This document shows positions 1 through 5,792 of a stretch of 13,323 bases of DNA, piece after piece. Each line of letters starts with the position of its first letter. Positions within the stretch are counted from its first letter, which is position 1. The notes under the pieces were generated by a model. That model was not told the origin of the DNA and made no database searches. It was given only the letters and a program-made list of their open reading frames with translations. A program made the position numbers and the translations under genes. Location of the stretch: NCBI GenBank assembly GCA_019418525.1, contig DYBS01000018.1, positions 1 to 13,323 on the forward strand, in the 5' to 3' direction. This DNA is from Clostridiales bacterium (GTDB taxonomy: Bacteria > Bacillota > Clostridia > Oscillospirales > Oscillospiraceae).

Positions 1-51
1 GTCCCGGAACCACTCCAGCAGCGGGATGGGCAGTTGCGTCAATTCGTTCAC
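1..51 (-). CDS. mutY: MutY-like adenine DNA glycosylase, N-terminal fragment
   Basis: The leftward gene starts with GTG at 51-49 and runs off the left edge, so only 17 codons are visible (VNELTQLPIPLLEWFRD). An AGGAGG ribosome binding site at 57-62 sits 5 nt upstream of the GTG and supports a true start. The pattern of two leucines followed by E-W-F-R-D is typical of the first helix of A/G-specific adenine glycosylases, which remove adenine mispaired with 8-oxoguanine. With 17 residues this is a resemblance, not proof: the helix-hairpin-helix and the iron-sulfur cluster lie outside the window. The gene is divergent from the sigma factor gene and has its own promoter in the shared intergenic region. 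Confidence 0.55.
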   Translation of the reverse strand, partial: MNELTQLPIPLLEWFRD

Positions 52-80
52 GAGTACCTCCTGTTCTGGTTCGTCCTTGT

Positions 81-109
81 ATTCTACCACAGCGGGGCGC
101 AGCTGAACA
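81..109 (-). promoter_or_regulatory. Promoter of the leftward mutY-like gene
   Basis: Read leftward, there is a TAGAAT -10 box (81-86) preceded by TGG, giving an extended -10 (TG-N-TAGAAT). A weaker TGTTCA -35 box (104-109) lies exactly 17 nt upstream. The 5' leader before the GTG at 51 would be about 23 nt and contains the AGGAGG ribosome binding site. This is read from sequence; the start of transcription is inferred. Confidence 0.55.
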
Positions 110-130
110 TCTTTTTTTCTCTTCTGGAAA

Positions 131-157
131 TGAAAGGACCCGCCCCGTCCGTCTAAT
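131..157 (+). promoter_or_regulatory. Possible ECF-type autoregulated promoter of the sigma gene
   Basis: CGTCTAAT at 150-157 resembles the -10 element used by many ECF sigma factors, which often transcribe their own gene. A TGAAAG at 131-136 (or TGGAAA at 125-130) could be the -35 element. The spacing (13 or 19 nt to CGTC) departs from the usual 16-17 nt, so the -35 assignment is uncertain. Identification rests mainly on the -10 motif and its place 24 nt before the sigma start codon. Confidence 0.35.
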
Positions 158-181
158 GGGTGAAAGGAGGGGAACGACACC

Positions 182-652
182 ATGACCGAATCCGACTTTG
201 TGGCCCGCCTGGAGCCCTTGAAAGCCAAGCTCTACCGCACAGCGCTGCTCTACCTGGGCGGCGAGGCGGCGGCCCTGGACGCGGTGGACGAGGCCGTGTA
301 CCGGGGGCTCACCGGCTGTAAAAAGCTGCGGGAGCCGGACTTTTTCGACACCTGGATGACCCGCATCCTCATCAACGTCTGCAACGACGAGCTGCGCCGC
401 CGCAAGAAGGAGCACCCCGTGGAGGTTTTACCGGAGACGGCCCAGGAGACCTTCGACTCCCTTCCCCTGCGCTGCGCGGTGGAGGCCCTGCCGCCCCCGC
501 TGCGCGCCGTGATCGTCCTGCGCTTTTTCGCCGGGTACACCCTGGCCGAGACCGCCCGGGCTCTGGACCTGCCCCCGGGCACCGTCTCCACCCGGCAGCG
601 CAAGGCCCTTGCCCTGCTCCGTCTGGAGCTTTCCGACTCTGAGGAGGTGTGA
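182..652 (+). CDS. ECF-family RNA polymerase sigma factor
   Basis: This 156-residue protein has the two-domain layout of extracytoplasmic-function (group 4) sigma factors, which direct RNA polymerase to a small set of stress or signal promoters. Region 2 spans about residues 10-75, with the typical stretch around F54-D56-T57-W58 and the basic run L71-RRRKK. Region 4 spans about 95-150, with an LPPPLRAVIVLRFFAGYT lead-in and a helix-turn-helix (L121 to R140) ending in a basic recognition helix. The length is normal for short ECF factors. The ATG at 182 follows AAGGAGG (164-170) by 11 nt, slightly long. The stop at 650-652 is 2 nt from the next start, so the two genes are translationally coupled. 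The downstream membrane protein is its likely anti-sigma factor. The regulated genes cannot be told from the sequence. Confidence 0.9.
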   Translation: MTESDFVARLEPLKAKLYRTALLYLGGEAAALDAVDEAVYRGLTGCKKLREPDFFDTWMTRILINVCNDELRRRKKEHPVEVLPETAQETFDSLPLRCAVEALPPPLRAVIVLRFFAGYTLAETARALDLPPGTVSTRQRKALALLRLELSDSEEV

Positions 653-654
653 CC

Positions 655-2007
655 ATGGACCGTATGCAGGAATATGAGGCTCTGCTCCACGAGCTGGAGC
701 CCACCCCGGCCCGGCTGGAATACACCGTGCAGCGGGCCAAAGCCCGGCGCCGCCGCCGCACCCTGCGCCGGGTGCTGGGCATCCCGGCGGCAGGTTTCGT
801 AGGGCTCTTCGCCGCCTTCGTGGTGCTGGTGAACTGCTCCATGTCCTTCGCCTCGGCCTGCTCCACGGTTCCCGCCCTGCGGGAGCTGATGCGGGCGGTG
901 GCCCTGTCCGAGGGCCTGAAGGAAGCGGTAGAACATGACTACTTTCAGTATATTGGCGAGTCTCAAACACAGGGCGGCATCACAATCACCCTGGAATACC
1001 TGGTCCTGGACCAGGGTCAGCTCCACTTCCTGGTCCGCATGGAGGCCGAAGAAGAGGACCTGGAGGATGAGCTCATCCACCTCCACCCCAGCCTTCTGGA
1101 TGAGAGCGGCGAAAAGCTCCCCCTGGTGACCACCGGCCACGCGGCGAACCCCGACGGCAGCTTGGTGGACCTGGGCTCGGCGGTGACCCCCGACGGCACC
1201 CCCTTCACCTACCCCGAGCGCATCACCCTGGAGCTGGAGCCCATGCCGGAAAACCCGGTGGATTTCACAGACAGCTTCGTCTTTTCCATCCCCCTGAACA
1301 CCGCCGTCCTCAACCAGCGCCGGGTGCTGGAGCTGGACCGCTGGGTGGAGGTGGACGGCCAGTCCCTCCACTTTGTCCGCCTGGAGTGTTACCCCAGCCA
1401 CGCCCGGCTGGTGGTGGAGGAGAGCGGGGACAATACGGCGTCCCTCTCCGACCTGAAATTCTGGCTGGAGGACCAGGACGGCCGCCGCTATGACCAGGCC
1501 CCCTCCGGCGGCCTCTCCGCCCTGGGTACCACCTACTGGTGCGAGACCCCCTTCTACCAGATGCCGGAGGAGCTTACCCTCCACATCACCCAAACGCAGT
1601 GGCTGGACCACGGCGGCGAGTGGGCCACCCTGGACCTCACCTCCGGCGAAGCGCTGGACCCCCTGCCCGAGGGCGTGACGTGCTACCTCTTCCCCACCGG
1701 GGACCTGGTGGAGGTCTCCCTGGTTGCCCCTCTGCCGGAGCAGGAGGAACCCCACACCACCGTCTATCCTCAGATCGCCTCTATGAAATACCGCACCCCC
1801 GACGGGGAGGAGCACACCATCCACCGGCATGGCGTCCACACTGGCGGCCAGGTCCGGAACTGGAGCGGGAACTGGTTTGACATCCCGGAGGACTGCTATG
1901 TGGAGACCTTCACCCTCGATCCGGCGGGCTGGGACACGGTGGAGCTGGGCCTTCACCACTCCCGGACCTTTGACCACGACCCCGCCCTGGCCCTTTCCTT
2001 AAACTAA
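655..2007 (+). CDS. DUF4179-type membrane protein, probable anti-sigma factor
   Basis: The protein has 450 residues from the ATG at 655. I chose this start over an in-frame GTG at 649 because GGAGG (643-647) is 7 nt before the ATG but only 1 nt before the GTG. Layout: a short cytoplasmic part (1-40) ending in a very basic run of arginines at about 31-39, one hydrophobic membrane segment (about 41-62), then a long extracytoplasmic region of about 385 residues rich in W, Y, D and E with predicted beta character. This matches DUF4179 proteins, usually encoded directly after an ECF sigma gene and thought to hold the sigma factor at the membrane. The C-terminal part could correspond to a DUF5643-like domain. 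No catalytic motif is visible. The signal sensed by the outer domain is unknown. The family call is from pattern memory; the anti-sigma role is inferred from topology and position. Confidence 0.75.
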   Translation: MDRMQEYEALLHELEPTPARLEYTVQRAKARRRRRTLRRVLGIPAAGFVGLFAAFVVLVNCSMSFASACSTVPALRELMRAVALSEGLKEAVEHDYFQYIGESQTQGGITITLEYLVLDQGQLHFLVRMEAEEEDLEDELIHLHPSLLDESGEKLPLVTTGHAANPDGSLVDLGSAVTPDGTPFTYPERITLELEPMPENPVDFTDSFVFSIPLNTAVLNQRRVLELDRWVEVDGQSLHFVRLECYPSHARLVVEESGDNTASLSDLKFWLEDQDGRRYDQAPSGGLSALGTTYWCETPFYQMPEELTLHITQTQWLDHGGEWATLDLTSGEALDPLPEGVTCYLFPTGDLVEVSLVAPLPEQEEPHTTVYPQIASMKYRTPDGEEHTIHRHGVHTGGQVRNWSGNWFDIPEDCYVETFTLDPAGWDTVELGLHHSRTFDHDPALALSLN

Positions 2008-2012
2008 GGCCC

Positions 2013-2041
2013 TTGCTTTTTGATAGGGAGTATGCTATACT
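2013..2041 (+). promoter_or_regulatory. Extended -10 promoter for the leader RNA and CNNM gene
   Basis: TTGCTT (2013-2018) and TATACT (2036-2041) are separated by exactly 17 nt. A TG at 2033-2034 makes an extended -10 (TGC-TATACT). Transcription would begin near 2048, leaving a leader of about 190 nt before the ATG at 2238. This is a vegetative sigma-A type promoter, unlike the ECF-type element upstream, so the CNNM gene is probably not in the sigma operon. Confidence 0.7.
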
Positions 2042-2047
2042 TTTTCC

Positions 2048-2237
2048 CAGTATAGTCGGCGCGAAGCCGCAGCTTTGATCAGAAAGGACCTGGTGATCCC
2101 AAGTGGATGAACCGCCCTTGTGTCAAGTGAATCTTCCGTATTCAGTGGGCAGCCTTATCCCCCGGCGGGGTTAGGGCTGCCCTTTCGCGCCCAAATACTA
2201 AGTTAAAATTTGAAGAAAATGGAGTGATCCGACCCCT
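2048..2237 (+). promoter_or_regulatory. Structured 5' leader of the CNNM gene, riboswitch or attenuator candidate
   Basis: The transcript between the promoter and the ATG can form several helices: CGGC/GCCG (2057-2060 with 2066-2069), GATCA/TGATC (2077-2081 with 2094-2098), CTTG/CAAG (2117-2120 with 2124-2127), TGAAT/ATTCA (2128-2132 with 2140-2144), and a long terminal hairpin (2147-2182). A GCCC at 2114-2117 can pair with GGGC at 2147-2150. That GGGC is also the base of the terminal hairpin, so the two pairings exclude each other. The layout suggests a switch between two states, but I could not match it to a riboswitch class I know. The ribosome binding site is weak: GGAG at 2221-2224 is 13 nt before the ATG. 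Helices are read by eye, and short ones can occur by chance. Confidence 0.45.
2147..2185 (+). terminator. Leader hairpin, possible attenuator terminator
   Basis: Arms 2147-2162 and 2167-2182 form a 16-position stem with one G-T wobble (2155/2174) and one T-T mismatch (2158/2171), closing a CGGC loop. Only three T residues (2183-2185) follow before CGCGCC, so it is weak as an intrinsic terminator. It may act as a partial terminator, as part of an attenuator, or as a structure that affects translation of the downstream CNNM gene. Confidence 0.45.
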
Positions 2238-3503
2238 ATGGGCAGTGACAGTATTGGAATGCTCGTGGCAATCATCATCCTGGTGGCCATGTCGGCCTAC
2301 TTTTCCGCCACCGAGACCGCCTTTACATCCCTCAACCGCATCCGCCTAAAAAGCCGCGCCGAGAACGGCGACCGCCGGGCCGCCCGCACGCTGGAGCTGG
2401 CCGAGAGCTATGACAAGCTCCTCTCCACCATCCTCATCGGCAACAACATCGTCAACATCACCGCCACCACCGTGGCCACGCTGTTCTTTGTGGACCTGCT
2501 GGGCGCCGACAAGGGCCCCGCCGCCTCCACTGTGGTGCTGACCATTGTGATCCTGGTCTTTGGCGAGATCTCCCCGAAAAGCCTGGCCAAGGAGTCTCCC
2601 GAGTCCTTCGCCATGCTCTCGGCCCCTCTGCTGCGCTTCTTTATGGTGATCCTCACGCCGGCCAACTTCATTTTTTCTCTGTGGAAGAAGCTGCTGTCCA
2701 AGGTGTTCCACAGTGCCGACAACGACGGCATCACCGAAGAAGAGCTGGTCACCATGGTGGACCAGGCCGAGACCGAGGGCGGCCTCGACCAGCACGAGAG
2801 CGAGCTGATCCGCTCGGCCATCGAGTTCAACGACCTGGAGGTGGATGAGATCCTCACCCCCCGGGTGGACATCGTGGCCGTGCCCGACACCGCCACGATG
2901 GAGGAGGTCTCCAAGGCCTTCGCTGAGAGCGGCTACTCCCGTCTGCCGGTATACCACGGGGACATCGACGACGTGGTGGGCATCATCCATGAGAAGGACT
3001 TCCACGCCGCCCGCTACCACGGCCTGGACGATGTGTCCGCCATCACCGGCAGTGTCCTCTACACCACCGGCAACACCAAGATCTCCGACCTGCTGCGGGT
3101 GCTCCAGAAGGAGAAGGCCCACATGGTCATCGTGGTGGACGAGTACGGCGGCACCGAGGGTCTGGTGACCCTGGAGGACATCGTGGAGGAGCTGGTAGGT
3201 GAGATCTGGGATGAGCACGACGAGGTCATCGAGGAGTTCCAGAAACAGGAGGACGGCAGCTACCTCATCTCCTGCAACGCCGACCTCACCGACCTCTTCG
3301 ACCTCTTCGCCATCAAAGGCGACTGCGACGCCAACACAGTGTCCGGCTGGGTCATGGAGCAGGTGGGCCGGGTCCCCGAGGAGGGCGATCACTTCCAGGC
3401 CGATGGTTTGGATGTCACCGTCACCAAGGTGGACCACCGCCGGGTCATGGAGATCCGGGTGGTGGTACTCCCCACAGAGAACGAGGATTCCTCCGACAAG
3501 TAA
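2238..3503 (+). CDS. CNNM/CorC (HlyC) family membrane protein, DUF21-CBS-CBS
   Basis: This 421-residue protein has the classic CNNM/CorC layout. The DUF21 membrane domain covers about 1-185, with hydrophobic segments near 5-25, 62-85, 95-112 and 125-148, and holds the conserved YFSATETAFTSLNR (21-34) and VFGEISPKSLAKE (107-119) motifs. A CBS pair follows at about 205-265 and 275-325 (ILTPRVDIVAVP; SGYSRLPVY; VDEYGGTEGLVTLEDI). The CorC_HlyC domain is at about 335-412. Members such as B. subtilis MpfA/YhdP are linked to Mg2+ efflux, and others are annotated as hemolysins. The CBS pair typically binds adenine nucleotide with Mg2+. Metal export is the best guess; the exact ion cannot be read from sequence. 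No in-frame start exists just upstream of the ATG. The weak, distant ribosome binding site and structured leader suggest regulated expression. It converges on truA across a shared terminator. Confidence 0.92.
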   Translation: MGSDSIGMLVAIIILVAMSAYFSATETAFTSLNRIRLKSRAENGDRRAARTLELAESYDKLLSTILIGNNIVNITATTVATLFFVDLLGADKGPAASTVVLTIVILVFGEISPKSLAKESPESFAMLSAPLLRFFMVILTPANFIFSLWKKLLSKVFHSADNDGITEEELVTMVDQAETEGGLDQHESELIRSAIEFNDLEVDEILTPRVDIVAVPDTATMEEVSKAFAESGYSRLPVYHGDIDDVVGIIHEKDFHAARYHGLDDVSAITGSVLYTTGNTKISDLLRVLQKEKAHMVIVVDEYGGTEGLVTLEDIVEELVGEIWDEHDEVIEEFQKQEDGSYLISCNADLTDLFDLFAIKGDCDANTVSGWVMEQVGRVPEEGDHFQADGLDVTVTKVDHRRVMEIRVVVLPTENEDSSDK

Positions 3504-3510
3504 ATAAGCC

Positions 3511-3546
3511 AAAAGCCCCCGGACCGGTCGGTCCGGGGGCTTTTTT
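3511..3546. terminator. Bidirectional intrinsic terminator between the CNNM gene and truA
   Basis: Arms 3511-3525 and 3530-3544 are perfectly complementary over 15 bp around a GGTC loop. The GC-rich core is flanked by AAAA on the left and TTTTTT (3541-3546) on the right, so it works as a Rho-independent terminator for the rightward CNNM gene and leftward for truA. The last T of the tract is the first base of the truA stop triplet (3546-3548). Confidence 0.95.
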
Positions 3547-4283
3547 CAGTTGTAGTCCACCTCCACCAGGGTTAGGCCCCGGGCGGGCGCGGTGGCTCCG
3601 GCGGCGGCGCGGTCCCGAGCGGCCAGGATGGCGGGCATGTCCCCGGGGGGTCTCTCCCCCCGGCCCACCTCCAGCAGCGTCCCGGTGAGGATACGCACCA
3701 TGTGGTAAAGGAATCCGTCCCCGTGGAAGGTGAAGGTGAGGTCATCCCCCCTCCGGCGGAGGACGATGGCGTCCACGGTGCGGATAGAGGATTTTTTCAG
3801 CTTCTTGTTGCCGCAGAAGGAGCGGTAATCGTGCCGCCCGGTGAGGAGCGCGGCGGCCTCCTCCATGGCCGCCAGGTCCAGCTTCTCGTCCAGCTGGAGC
3901 TGGAAGCGGCGGCGGAACACGTCGGGCACATCCCCCAGACGGACGGCGTAGCGGTAGGTCTTTCCGGTGGCGTTGAGGCGGGCGTGGAACCGCGCCCCGG
4001 CCTCCTCCGCAGCGGTGACGGCGATGTCGCCGGGCAGCAGGCGGTTCAGCCCTCGGCGCAGCTCCTCCGGCGGAACATCCCTCTCCAGGCGCACGCTGGC
4101 CACCTGGCCCAGAGCGTGGACTCCCGCGTCGGTGCGCCCGGCTCCGTGGAGCTCGGCCCGCTCCCCGGTCACCTGGAACAGCGCCTCCTCCAGCTTGCCC
4201 TGGATGGTGTTATCGGTGTTGCCCTGGCGCTGCCAGCCGTCAAAGCGGGTGCCGTCGTATTGGATGGTCAGTCGGTAGTTCAT
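3546..4283 (-). CDS. truA: tRNA pseudouridine(38-40) synthase TruA
   Basis: TruA converts uridines 38, 39 and 40 of the tRNA anticodon stem-loop to pseudouridine, acting as a cytoplasmic dimer. The 245-residue length is normal. The N-terminus MNYRLTIQYDGTRFDGWQRQ is typical, the GAGRTDAGVHA motif holds the catalytic aspartate D52, and the region around FHGDGFLYHMVR matches the family C-terminal part. I start at the ATG at 4283 rather than the in-frame ATG at 4334 for two reasons: the family begins with this N-terminus, and the longer version would begin inside the -35 box of the truA promoter. A G-rich ribosome binding site (AGGGGGG, about 4290-4296) precedes it. It is monocistronic, with its own promoter and a terminator directly at its stop. 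Confidence 0.96.
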   Translation of the reverse strand: MNYRLTIQYDGTRFDGWQRQGNTDNTIQGKLEEALFQVTGERAELHGAGRTDAGVHALGQVASVRLERDVPPEELRRGLNRLLPGDIAVTAAEEAGARFHARLNATGKTYRYAVRLGDVPDVFRRRFQLQLDEKLDLAAMEEAAALLTGRHDYRSFCGNKKLKKSSIRTVDAIVLRRRGDDLTFTFHGDGFLYHMVRILTGTLLEVGRGERPPGDMPAILAARDRAAAGATAPARGLTLVEVDYN

Positions 4284-4305
4284 CTCCGTCCCCCCTTGTC
4301 CCCCC

Positions 4306-4334
4306 ATTGTACCCAAATCCGGCCCTGCCGTCAA
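4306..4334 (-). promoter_or_regulatory. truA promoter
   Basis: Read leftward: TTGACG (4329-4334) and TACAAT (4306-4311), spaced exactly 17 nt, each matching five of six consensus positions. The predicted start near 4299 leaves a 5' leader of about 16 nt before the ATG at 4283. This is one of the clearest promoters in the window and decides the truA start. Confidence 0.82.
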
Positions 4335-4590
4335 TCGCTATACCCTTCCAAAACCATCTCATCTGTCTACGTCTTTCCACATTCCTTCCCTTATGCTTGG
4401 GTGTCTTCCTACAAATGGACATCGATCTTATAGATTGGTAAATGAAAGAGAATCCCCAAAACATACCATCCAGAGCAAGCGGCCTGATTGAGCGGCGGAG
4501 CGTTCCAGAAACTTATTTGGAACCTCCCTTTTTAAGCACTGTTTCATGTACTCCTCCCCCTATTATTTTAGAGCAATTTCCAAGGCATAC
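4335..4590. other. AT-richer intergenic region, no gene seen
   Basis: This stretch between the truA promoter and the terminator of the small acidic gene has clearly lower GC than the flanking genes. A 74-codon leftward open frame (from 4464 into truA, read in another frame) lacks any family resemblance and overlaps the truA promoter, so I do not call it. A 6-bp inverted repeat (GTTCCA 4502-4507 / TGGAAC 4518-4523) followed by CTCCC and five T residues is the only local structure seen. I see no tRNA and no mobile-element ends. Confidence 0.5.
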
Positions 4591-4591
4591 C

Positions 4592-4633
4592 AAAAAGCTG
4601 GTACTGTCCAGGTAGTCCCGGACAGTACCAGCT
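4592..4633 (-). terminator. Intrinsic terminator of the small acidic gene
   Basis: Arms 4596-4609 (AGCTGGTACTGTCC) and 4620-4633 are perfectly complementary over 14 bp around a 10-nt loop. On the leftward transcript the stem is followed by UUUUU (AAAAA at 4592-4596). It begins 2 nt after the stop of the small gene. It is the first canonical U-tract terminator downstream of the V-ATPase operon in the direction of transcription. Confidence 0.9.
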
Positions 4634-4635
4634 CG

Positions 4636-4959
4636 TTACTTCATAAACTTCCGCATGTACGGCTCTGCCTTCTCTTTTACATCTGCCTGAAGTTCTTTTA
4701 GTTCTTCCTCGCTCTCCACATCGTCCATCTGTTCAAATAAGTGTACAATCTCCGGATCATTTGCGGATTTTTTTAACTGTTCTTCAAATTCTTCTTCCTC
4801 TATCTCAGGAAGTTTAGGGAATTGCCCTTCAAGTTCACCGCTTCCATCGAAATCTGCCCAGGACATACCTATCCCAGTTTCATTCTCTGTTGCTTGTGCC
4901 GCATGAGCGGCAGAAACAAATTTATACAGTAAGTAGTCATCCAAAAATTCTCTGGTCAT
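4636..4959 (-). CDS. Small acidic hypothetical protein
   Basis: This is a 107-residue protein from the ATG at 4959. I chose this start because AAAGGA (4969-4974) lies 9 nt upstream; a longer in-frame start at 5001 would begin inside a perfect inverted repeat and has no clear ribosome binding site. I do not recognise the family. It is strongly acidic, with runs such as EIEEEEFEEQ and DDVESEEELKEL in the second half. It is predicted mostly helical and has no signal peptide, membrane segment or cysteine pair. A Trp-Ala-Asp-Phe-Asp-Gly-Ser-Gly stretch sits near residues 34-41. Codons are A/T-richer than in the ATPase genes. It lies 116 nt after the end of the V-ATPase operon on the same strand and has its own terminator, so it may be the last cistron of that operon or a separate unit. 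No function can be assigned. Confidence 0.75.
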   Translation of the reverse strand: MTREFLDDYLLYKFVSAAHAAQATENETGIGMSWADFDGSGELEGQFPKLPEIEEEEFEEQLKKSANDPEIVHLFEQMDDVESEEELKELQADVKEKAEPYMRKFMK

Positions 4960-4984
4960 GTTTATTTTTCCTTTCATTGATTTT

Positions 4985-5026
4985 AATAGGCGGTATCCCA
5001 TCTAGTCCTATGGGATACCGCCTATT
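4985..5026. repeat. Perfect 17-bp inverted repeat upstream of the small acidic gene
   Basis: AATAGGCGGTATCCCAT (4985-5001) is matched exactly by its reverse complement at 5010-5026, with an 8-nt loop (CTAGTCCT). Neither side carries a T tract long enough for a normal intrinsic terminator. In the leftward transcript the hairpin ends 10 nt before the AAAGGA ribosome binding site of the small gene. It could be a 5' UTR stem, a processing or stability element for the end of the ATPase mRNA, or a protein-binding palindrome. Confidence 0.85.
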
Positions 5027-5039
5027 CCTATTTCATTCC

Positions 5040-5068
5040 ATTGTAGAAGCGGTAAAATTATGGCAGAA
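5040..5068 (-). promoter_or_regulatory. Weak candidate promoter for the small acidic gene
   Basis: Read leftward: TACAAT (5040-5045, five of six to consensus) and a poor TTCTGC (5063-5068), 17 nt apart. If used, transcription would start near 5033 and the 17-bp inverted repeat would lie in the 5' UTR. The -35 match is weak, so cotranscription from the ATPase operon is an equally good reading. Confidence 0.3.
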
Positions 5069-5086
5069 CCGCCTTTTACACGCTTC
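5046..5086 (-). other. Hairpin overlapping the end of the V-ATPase operon
   Basis: GAAGCG plus GTAAAA (5046-5057) pair with TTTTAC (5074-5079) and CGCTTC (5081-5086), with one bulged base (5080) and an inner GGC/GCC (5062-5064 with 5071-5073). The stem includes the stop codon of subunit D (5076-5078). No U tract follows on the leftward transcript, so it is not a standard terminator. It may be an imperfect terminator or a 3' stability structure. Confidence 0.5.
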
Positions 5087-5789
5087 CCGGAGCCTCAGGC
5101 GAATCACTCCAAGCCTTTACAGCTCTAGCGTCCGCCTCCTGGCGCTCCTCAATAGCTTCCTTCAGGAGCATATCCTTCACCTTCATCAGACGGATGGTGG
5201 AGGAACGCTCGTTCTCGTCCAGCTTCATGGAGATATACTTGATGGCCTCTTCCATCTGGGGGATCTTCACGTACTCCAGGGCGTTGACGCGGCGGCGGGT
5301 CTTCTCGATCTCCTCGGCCAGCAGCTGGGAGGTCTTTTCGATCTCGGCTAGGCGCAGCATATCCTGGAACACGCCGGAAAGGGCGTCCACAGCGTCGTCC
5401 AGCTCGCCGGAGGTGGTGGCGAAACCGTAGGGATAGATCTCGCCGGCCTCCTCGCTCTTGGTCTTAAAGTGGTAGATGGGCACGTTGACCGACATGATGT
5501 TCTGGAAGGTCATATCCAGCTCCACCGACTGCTTGGGGTACAGCAGGGACTGCTCCAGCATCTCGGAGGACATGACGGCGCTGGCCACGGTGAACGAACC
5601 ATGGGCCCGCATGAGGGCCTCCTCCACCTTCTGCCGCAGAGCGCGGTTCTCCCGGACCACGTCCATGAACTGCTTCATCAGCTCATCCCGCTTGTCCTTG
5701 AGGAGCTTGTGGCCCCGGATGGAGGTACGCAGACGGCCCTTGAGCCTGGTCAGCTCCTGCCGGGTGGGGTTCACGTTGATTGCCGGCAT
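5076..5789 (-). CDS. ntpD: V-type ATPase subunit D (central shaft)
   Basis: Subunit D is the long coiled-coil rotor shaft that turns inside the A3B3 head and, with F, passes torque to C and the K ring. The 237-residue protein starts MPAINVNPTRQELTRLKGRL, the classic D N-terminus. A helical N-terminal segment (about 1-65), a central region (about 66-130) and a second long helix (about 135-215, with EEIEKTRRRVNALEYVKIPQ) follow, giving the antiparallel coiled coil. It has a short non-helical tail after about residue 218 (WSDSPEAPGSV). The ATG at 5789 is 3 nt after the subunit B stop, and its AAGGAGG ribosome binding site lies inside the last codons of B, so the two are translationally coupled. 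It is the last recognised ATPase gene of the operon. Confidence 0.97.
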   Translation of the reverse strand: MPAINVNPTRQELTRLKGRLRTSIRGHKLLKDKRDELMKQFMDVVRENRALRQKVEEALMRAHGSFTVASAVMSSEMLEQSLLYPKQSVELDMTFQNIMSVNVPIYHFKTKSEEAGEIYPYGFATTSGELDDAVDALSGVFQDMLRLAEIEKTSQLLAEEIEKTRRRVNALEYVKIPQMEEAIKYISMKLDENERSSTIRLMKVKDMLLKEAIEERQEADARAVKAWSDSPEAPGSV

Positions 5790-5792
5790 CGC

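Noticed and set aside
250..1977. Long leftward open frame (575 codons) opposite the sigma and DUF4179 genes
   Set aside because: It is antisense to two well-supported genes, has low-complexity Gly/Val/His/Gln-rich composition typical of GC-rich shadows, and shows no family motif.
132..2090. Shared 9-mer GAAAGGACC at 132-140 and 2082-2090 as a common ECF regulon element
   Set aside because: The second copy has no CGTC-type -10 element after it and lies inside the leader downstream of a normal vegetative promoter; chance similarity is likely.
2077..2182. Fluoride (crcB) riboswitch in the CNNM leader
   Set aside because: A GGATGAACCGCCC stretch and GGGC partner look loosely similar, but the conserved 5' GGNGAUGG core and the pseudoknot segments of crcB are not present in order.
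4284..4334. Longer truA start at 4334
   Set aside because: It would begin inside the TTGACG -35 box and adds 17 non-conserved Gly-rich residues; the conserved N-terminus begins at 4283.
4240..4464. Leftward 74-codon frame upstream of truA
   Set aside because: It overlaps the truA promoter and coding start in another frame, has no clear ribosome binding site and no recognisable features.
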